From: an uncultured Lachnospiraceae bacterium
Lineage (GTDB): Bacteria > Bacillota > Clostridia > Lachnospirales > Lachnospiraceae
Reading direction: 5' to 3'
Assembly (NCBI GenBank): GCA_910589105.1
Contig: CAJUST010000004.1
Span: 1-9,835, forward strand
DNA: 9,835 bases
The translations under genes and the position numbers were made by a program. Below, one piece after another: positions 6,498 through 9,835 of this stretch. The notes below the pieces were generated by a model. That model worked only from the letters and a program-made list of their open reading frames with translations, did not search any database and had not been told where the DNA came from. Positions within the stretch are counted from its first letter, which is position 1, and each line of letters opens with the position of its first letter.

Positions 6498-6577
6498 CTA
6501 TCATTGATATTTCGTTACGCCTTTTCCATAACTAACCTGATTGTTTTACTTTCCTGCAATGGCTAAACCCAAATCCA

Positions 6578-6787
6578 TCAGCCTATGGAAAGCACGTTGT
6601 AATCTTGATCTTCCACCGCTTTTTTCAAAACGTCGTCCGCCACTTCACTGTTTAACGAAACAACTGCCACGCCTTCCTCATGGCTGACTTTCGCTTCTGC
6701 CACGCCTTCAATGGCTTCTAATGTCTTTTTGACCCTTGCTTCGCAGTGCCCGCACATCATGCCTTCGATTTTCATTGTTTTTTCCAT
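6578..6787 (-). CDS. Possible separately translated CopZ-like copper chaperone (internal start in copA)
   Basis: Within copA and in the same frame, GGAGGG (6795-6800) stands seven bases before an ATG (6785-6787). From there, 69 residues form exactly one HMA domain, MEKTMKIEGMMCGHCEARVK onward, ending at the copA stop. Length and sequence match free CopZ-type chaperones, which carry Cu(I) to CopA through the CxxC pair. Either the site is a relic of a once separate copZ gene that lost the preceding stop, or it still makes free chaperone alongside the fusion. No separate copZ is seen in this operon. This is inference from the site; E. coli copA is known to make a chaperone-like product by a different route, ribosomal frameshifting. 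Confidence 0.45.
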   Translation of the reverse strand: MEKTMKIEGMMCGHCEARVKKTLEAIEGVAEAKVSHEEGVAVVSLNSEVADDVLKKAVEDQDYNVLSIG

Positions 6788-9097
6788 TGTTTTTCCCTCC
6801 AATTTCTTTTTTCTTTTTATTTTTTTATCTTTACTTGTATCATAAATTGATAACAAGTTTAACCGCAAAGCGTTTGTTACAACGCAAAAACTTGATAAAC
6901 TCATTGCCGCCGCGCCAAACATCGGGTTTAATTTTAATCCAAAGAGAGGAATCCATATCCCTGCCGCAAGCGGTATTCCTATGATATTATAGATAAACGC
7001 CCAAAATAGGTTTTCATGTATATTTTTTAAAGCCGCGCGGCTTAAACGAATCGCCGCCGGAACGTCCGCTAATTTACTTTTCATCAGCACGACGTCCGCC
7101 GCATCAATCGCAATATCCGTTCCCGCGCCAATCGCAATCCCAATATCCGCCCTTGTAAGCGCCGGGGCGTCGTTTATGCCATCGCCAACCATTGCCACTT
7201 TTCCCTGCGACTTCAATGTGCGAATTACCCGGTCTTTCCCTTCCGGCAACACTCCGGCAATGACTTCATCTATTCCCGCTAAACTTCCGATCGCTTTGGC
7301 TGTCCGCTCATTATCGCCTGTCAAAAGCACGACGCGGATGCCCATGTTTTTCAGTTCTGCGACTGCCTGCGGGCTTTCTTCTTTCAATACGTCCGCCACT
7401 GCAATCATGCCAAGGTATTTATTTTCTTTTGCAAAAAACAAAGGCGTTTTTCCCTGATCGGAAAGCGCTTCGGCTTCCTTTTGGCTGTTTTTTGGTATGG
7501 AAATCTTTTTCCCTATAAAAGAAGCGTTCCCGCCCCACAGGCGTTCTCCCTGAAGCATCCCGCCCAGCCCGTTTCCTGCAACTGCGGCAAATTCCGACAC
7601 ATCTTTCGTTTTTAGCTGTTGTTTTTCTGCATACTTTAAAACGGCAAATGCCAGCGGATGCTCACTTTTTTGTTCTAATGAAGCGGCATAAAAGAGCAAT
7701 TCTTCTTCTGAAACTCCTTCAGCAGGCAAAAGATCCGTAACCGAAGGCTCGCCTGTCGTAACCGTTCCCGTTTTATCTAATGCGATTATCTCTGTTTTTC
7801 CCGTTTCTTCTAAAGAAACGGCCGTCTTAAACATAATGCCATTTTTCGCCCCAATGCCGTTTCCTACCATAATCGCAACGGGCGTTGCAAGCCCAAGCGC
7901 GCAAGGACAGCTTATTACAAGCACCGATATTCCTCTTGCAAGCGCAAAGCCAAACCCATAGCCCATCAGCATCCAGACTGCCGCCGTCAATACTGCAATT
8001 CCAATGACAACCGGAACAAATACGCCGGAGACTTTATCCGCCACTTTTGCAATCGGGGCTTTCGTCGCCGCCGCATCGCTGACAAGCCGGATAATCTGTG
8101 ACAGCGCCGTATCTTCCCCGACACGCGACGCCTCACATCTCAAAAAGCCGGACTGGTTTATCGTCGCCGCCGAAACCAAATCACCCGCCGCTTTGTCTGC
8201 CGGAATGCTCTCTCCGGTCAGCGCCGCTTCATTGACCGCGCTGTATCCTTCTAACACAATCCCGTCTACCGGAATATGCTCTCCGGGGCGGACTACGAAT
8301 ATATCTCCTTTTTTTACCTGTTCTACCGCAACTTCTGTTTCCACGCCGTCTTTTTCAATCGTCGCTTTTTTCGGGGAAAGACGGATTAACTGCTTTAACG
8401 CATCTGTCGTCTTCCCCTTTGACCTTGCCTCTAACATCTTCCCGACTGTGATCAGCGTTAAAATCATCGCCGCAGATTCAAAATAAAATTCGTGCATATA
8501 TGTCATGACAGCTTTTGCATCTCCGGCAAGCTGCGCATCCGTCATGGCAAACAATGCGTATACGCTATACCCAAAGGAAGCCGCAGAACCAAGCGCTACC
8601 AGCGTATCCATATTTGGCGCAAGATGGAACAGACTGCGGAAGCCATTTATAAAAAACTTCTGGTTGATTGCCATAACCGCCACAGTCAGCAAAAGTTCAA
8701 GCAAGCCAACTGCCACATGATTTTTTGCCAAAACTTCCGGCAGGGGCCAGCCCCACATCATATGTCCCATGGATACATACATTAAAACGATAAGAAAACC
8801 GGCAGACGCCGCCAAACGCTTTTTTAACAAAGGCGTTTCCGTATCCGCCAAAGTATCTGTTTCCAGCGTGGCTGACGCTTCCTTCCTGTTTCCCTTTTCT
8901 TCTTTTACTACGGCTCCATATCCTGCCGCTTTGACTGCCGCAATTACATCTTCAGAAGATGCCGCCCCTTCTACGCCCATGGAATTTGTCAAAAGGCTGA
9001 CGGAACATGACGTAACTCCCGCCACTTTCCCGACTGCTTTCTCCACACGGGCGCTACAAGCGGCGCAACTCATGCCTGTAACGTGATATTGTTCCAT
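6578..9097 (-). CDS. copA: Cu(I)-exporting P1B-type ATPase with a C-terminal CopZ-like domain
   Basis: This 839-residue membrane pump exports Cu(I) using ATP. It has an N-terminal HMA metal-binding domain (GMSCAAC, C11/C14; about 1-65) and then eight predicted helices. Other motifs: the actuator loop TGES (294-297), the in-membrane metal site CPC (397-399), phosphorylation site DKTGT (D441), SEHP (478-481), TGDN (593-596) and GDGINDAP (638-645). Helix-7 YN (703-704) and helix-8 MSLSS (732-736) are the Cu(I) (P1B-1) signature. After a lysine-rich linker (about 752-770) comes a second HMA domain (GMMCGHC, C782/C785; 771-839) resembling the free chaperone CopZ. That C-terminal placement is less usual than tandem N-terminal HMAs. 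The start at 9097 is preceded by AGGTGGA overlapping the csoR stop, so translation is probably coupled to csoR. It is regulated by the CsoR operator at 9448-9468. Confidence 0.96.
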   Translation of the reverse strand: MEQYHVTGMSCAACSARVEKAVGKVAGVTSCSVSLLTNSMGVEGAASSEDVIAAVKAAGYGAVVKEEKGNRKEASATLETDTLADTETPLLKKRLAASAGFLIVLMYVSMGHMMWGWPLPEVLAKNHVAVGLLELLLTVAVMAINQKFFINGFRSLFHLAPNMDTLVALGSAASFGYSVYALFAMTDAQLAGDAKAVMTYMHEFYFESAAMILTLITVGKMLEARSKGKTTDALKQLIRLSPKKATIEKDGVETEVAVEQVKKGDIFVVRPGEHIPVDGIVLEGYSAVNEAALTGESIPADKAAGDLVSAATINQSGFLRCEASRVGEDTALSQIIRLVSDAAATKAPIAKVADKVSGVFVPVVIGIAVLTAAVWMLMGYGFGFALARGISVLVISCPCALGLATPVAIMVGNGIGAKNGIMFKTAVSLEETGKTEIIALDKTGTVTTGEPSVTDLLPAEGVSEEELLFYAASLEQKSEHPLAFAVLKYAEKQQLKTKDVSEFAAVAGNGLGGMLQGERLWGGNASFIGKKISIPKNSQKEAEALSDQGKTPLFFAKENKYLGMIAVADVLKEESPQAVAELKNMGIRVVLLTGDNERTAKAIGSLAGIDEVIAGVLPEGKDRVIRTLKSQGKVAMVGDGINDAPALTRADIGIAIGAGTDIAIDAADVVLMKSKLADVPAAIRLSRAALKNIHENLFWAFIYNIIGIPLAAGIWIPLFGLKLNPMFGAAAMSLSSFCVVTNALRLNLLSIYDTSKDKKIKRKKKLEGKTMEKTMKIEGMMCGHCEARVKKTLEAIEGVAEAKVSHEEGVAVVSLNSEVADDVLKKAVEDQDYNVLSIG

Positions 9098-9107
9098 TTT
9101 TATCCAC

Positions 9108-9413
9108 CTACTTCATTATTTTTTGCAAAACCACAAGGAGTTCATCGACTGTTTCTTCCCTGCCCTCTTTCAAATCCGCCATCACACAGGATTTAATGTG
9201 ATTTTCTAACAACAGACGGTTAAAACTGTTTAAAGCCGCATTTACCGCCGCCACCTGAACTAAAATATCCGTACAATATACGTCTCTTTCCACCATGCCT
9301 TTAATCCCCCGCACCTGACCTTCTATCCGGTTTAAACGATGGATTAAATCTTTATATTCTTTTTCGGGCCGCTCTGTTTTTTTATTAGAACAGCATTTCC
9401 CTTCCATACACAT
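9108..9413 (-). CDS. csoR: CsoR-family copper-sensing repressor
   Basis: This is a 101-residue all-helical DUF156 protein. The core HRLNRIEGQVRGIKGMVE (25-42) and the Cu(I) ligand set C47, H72 and C76 (YCTDIL and NHIKSC) reproduce the family's Cys-His-Cys spacing (25 and 4 residues, as in the M. tuberculosis protein). CsoR tetramers bind operator DNA when apo and release it on binding Cu(I), derepressing copper export genes. The N-terminus has three further Cys (C2, C7, C8) that are not part of the canonical site. It is the first gene of the operon and precedes copA by 10 nt. The ATG at 9413 has AAGGA at a rather long 11-nt spacing; the ATG at 9407 is possible too. The Cys-His-Cys set favours copper over the Ni (RcnR) or formaldehyde (FrmR) relatives. 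Confidence 0.93.
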   Translation of the reverse strand: MCMEGKCCSNKKTERPEKEYKDLIHRLNRIEGQVRGIKGMVERDVYCTDILVQVAAVNAALNSFNRLLLENHIKSCVMADLKEGREETVDELLVVLQKIMK

Positions 9414-9444
9414 TTCTATACCATTCCTTTCTTATTTCACTTGC

Positions 9445-9474
9445 ATTATATACCCTTTAGGGGTATATTGTCAA
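9445..9474 (-). promoter_or_regulatory. csoR-copA promoter
   Basis: On the minus strand a perfect TTGACA (9469-9474) and a perfect TATAAT (9445-9450) are 18 bp apart. Transcription should begin near 9438, giving a leader of about 25 nt. The CsoR-type palindrome fills the spacer, so a bound repressor would block polymerase. Confidence 0.88.
9448..9468. promoter_or_regulatory. CsoR-type operator
   Basis: The inverted repeat ATATACCC (9448-9455) / GGGTATAT (9461-9468) around a 5-nt centre TTTAG matches the known CsoR-box style (TACCC...GGGTA with an A/T-rich flank). It lies between and overlapping the -35 and -10 boxes. Autoregulation of csoR together with copA follows from its position. Confidence 0.85.
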
Positions 9475-9497
9475 GTGAACAAACATATGTTATCACT

Positions 9498-9835
9498 AAG
9501 TTATGTTCTCTGTTCAGATTAAAACCACTTTCATTCTTGTTCAGGTAAACTTCTCCACTTAAGTATAATTATCTGTTCAAGTATAATTTTTCTATTCAAA
9601 TATAATTTCACTGCTCATGTAAAGTTCTTTGTTTAAATTAAGTTCTATGTTCATGTTTAAATTCTCTGTTCAATTTAAGTTCTCTATTTAAATTAATTTC
9701 TCTGTTTAAATATATTTTGTCTGTTCATGTTTAACTTCCCTGTTCAATTTAAGTTCTCCATTTAAACTAAGCTCTCTGTTCAAGTATAAGTTTTCTGTTT
9801 AAGTATAATTTCTCTGTTCAAATATAAGTTCTCTG
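9498..9835. repeat. Degenerate 18-19 bp tandem array, running off the window
   Basis: A TGTTCA-like core recurs at 9511, 9538, 9556, 9574, 9593, 9612, 9630, 9648, 9667, 9685, 9703, 9722, 9741, 9759, 9777, 9796, 9815 and, cut by the window end, 9834. From 9538 onward the intervals are all 18 or 19 bp. The unit is roughly TTCTCTGTTCAARTWTAAG, or on the minus strand TTGAACAGAGAACTTA. Copies differ at several positions. The interval order shows a 74-bp higher-order period: 9648-9721 and 9722-9795 are clearly more alike than adjacent units. The mixed 18/19 spacing breaks any reading frame, so it is noncoding. It lies upstream of the csoR promoter. No function is recognised, and no gene is seen in this stretch. 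Confidence 0.85.

Larger units (their letters stand above)
9436..9479. repeat. Outer inverted repeat around the CsoR operator
   Basis: TTCACTTG (9436-9443) and CAAGTGAA (9472-9479) form a perfect 8-bp inverted repeat whose centre (9457.5) almost coincides with that of the inner palindrome (9458). One arm covers the predicted transcription start, the other overlaps the -35 box. It may extend the repressor footprint or serve a second regulator. Confidence 0.7.

Noticed and set aside
8004..8486. Plus-strand 160-codon frame opposite copA
   Set aside because: It is the antisense shadow of conserved ATPase motifs, with composition biased to Ser/Thr/Ala and no initiation signal.
9498..9835. CRISPR array
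   Set aside because: The repeating unit is only 18-19 bp with no unique spacers, units are diverged and directly abutting, and no cas gene is present.
9498..9835. Replication origin with iterons
   Set aside because: The spacing would fit, but units are too diverged, no Rep or DnaA-box pattern is seen, and the adjacent genes are a copper operon. Kept only as one possibility for the array.

Overview
The window looks like chromosomal DNA from a low-GC Gram-positive bacterium of the Clostridia, most likely a gut Lachnospiraceae-type organism. That placement is an inference. It rests on purine-rich AGGAGG-type ribosome binding sites, TTGACA/TATAAT promoters, BspA-type leucine-rich-repeat surface proteins, a Gram-positive-type csoR-copA copper operon, and a large serine recombinase of the kind carried by clostridial integrative elements. 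Every intact gene is on the minus strand. Only the recombinase tail at the left edge is on the plus strand.

Left edge (1-723): the last 65 codons of a large serine recombinase point into a MATE-family transporter gene that keeps only about its first third. The simplest reading is that the right end of an integrative element sits inside the MATE gene, with the junction near 262-292. Upstream of the MATE fragment, in the same transcription unit, is an intact multi-pass membrane protein resembling acyltransferases (768-1886), with its own promoter near 1926-1955.

Middle (2221-5240): two paralogous secreted leucine-rich-repeat proteins (2534-3544 and 3865-5055), each with a near-consensus promoter. 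They share the same C-terminal tail motif. The longer one carries a recent in-frame 144-bp internal duplication. Just after the shorter one lies an unlisted 82-codon remnant that reads like the propeptide/domain start of a subtilisin-type (S8) protease, then a strong terminator (2221-2258). Next, 5491-6057 encodes a GrpB/UPF0157 protein, whose start is fixed by a GGAGG site at an internal Met, with a hairpin terminator at 5377-5411.

Right part (6470-9479): a copper-homeostasis operon, csoR then copA, 10 nt apart. Its promoter carries a CsoR-type palindrome between the -35 and -10 boxes, inside a wider concentric inverted repeat. The Cu(I)-ATPase has an extra C-terminal CopZ-like metal-binding domain fused in frame. 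A full Shine-Dalgarno sequence precedes an internal ATG exactly at that domain, so a free copper chaperone may also be made. CsoR would sense Cu(I) and derepress the operon; CopA would export Cu(I), and the CopZ-like domain would deliver it.

Right edge (about 9500-9835): a degenerate tandem array with an 18-19 bp period and a 74-bp higher-order period, which runs off the window. I cannot assign it a function. It and the possible CopA/CopZ dual product are the most unusual items. I see no complete novel defence or biosynthetic system.
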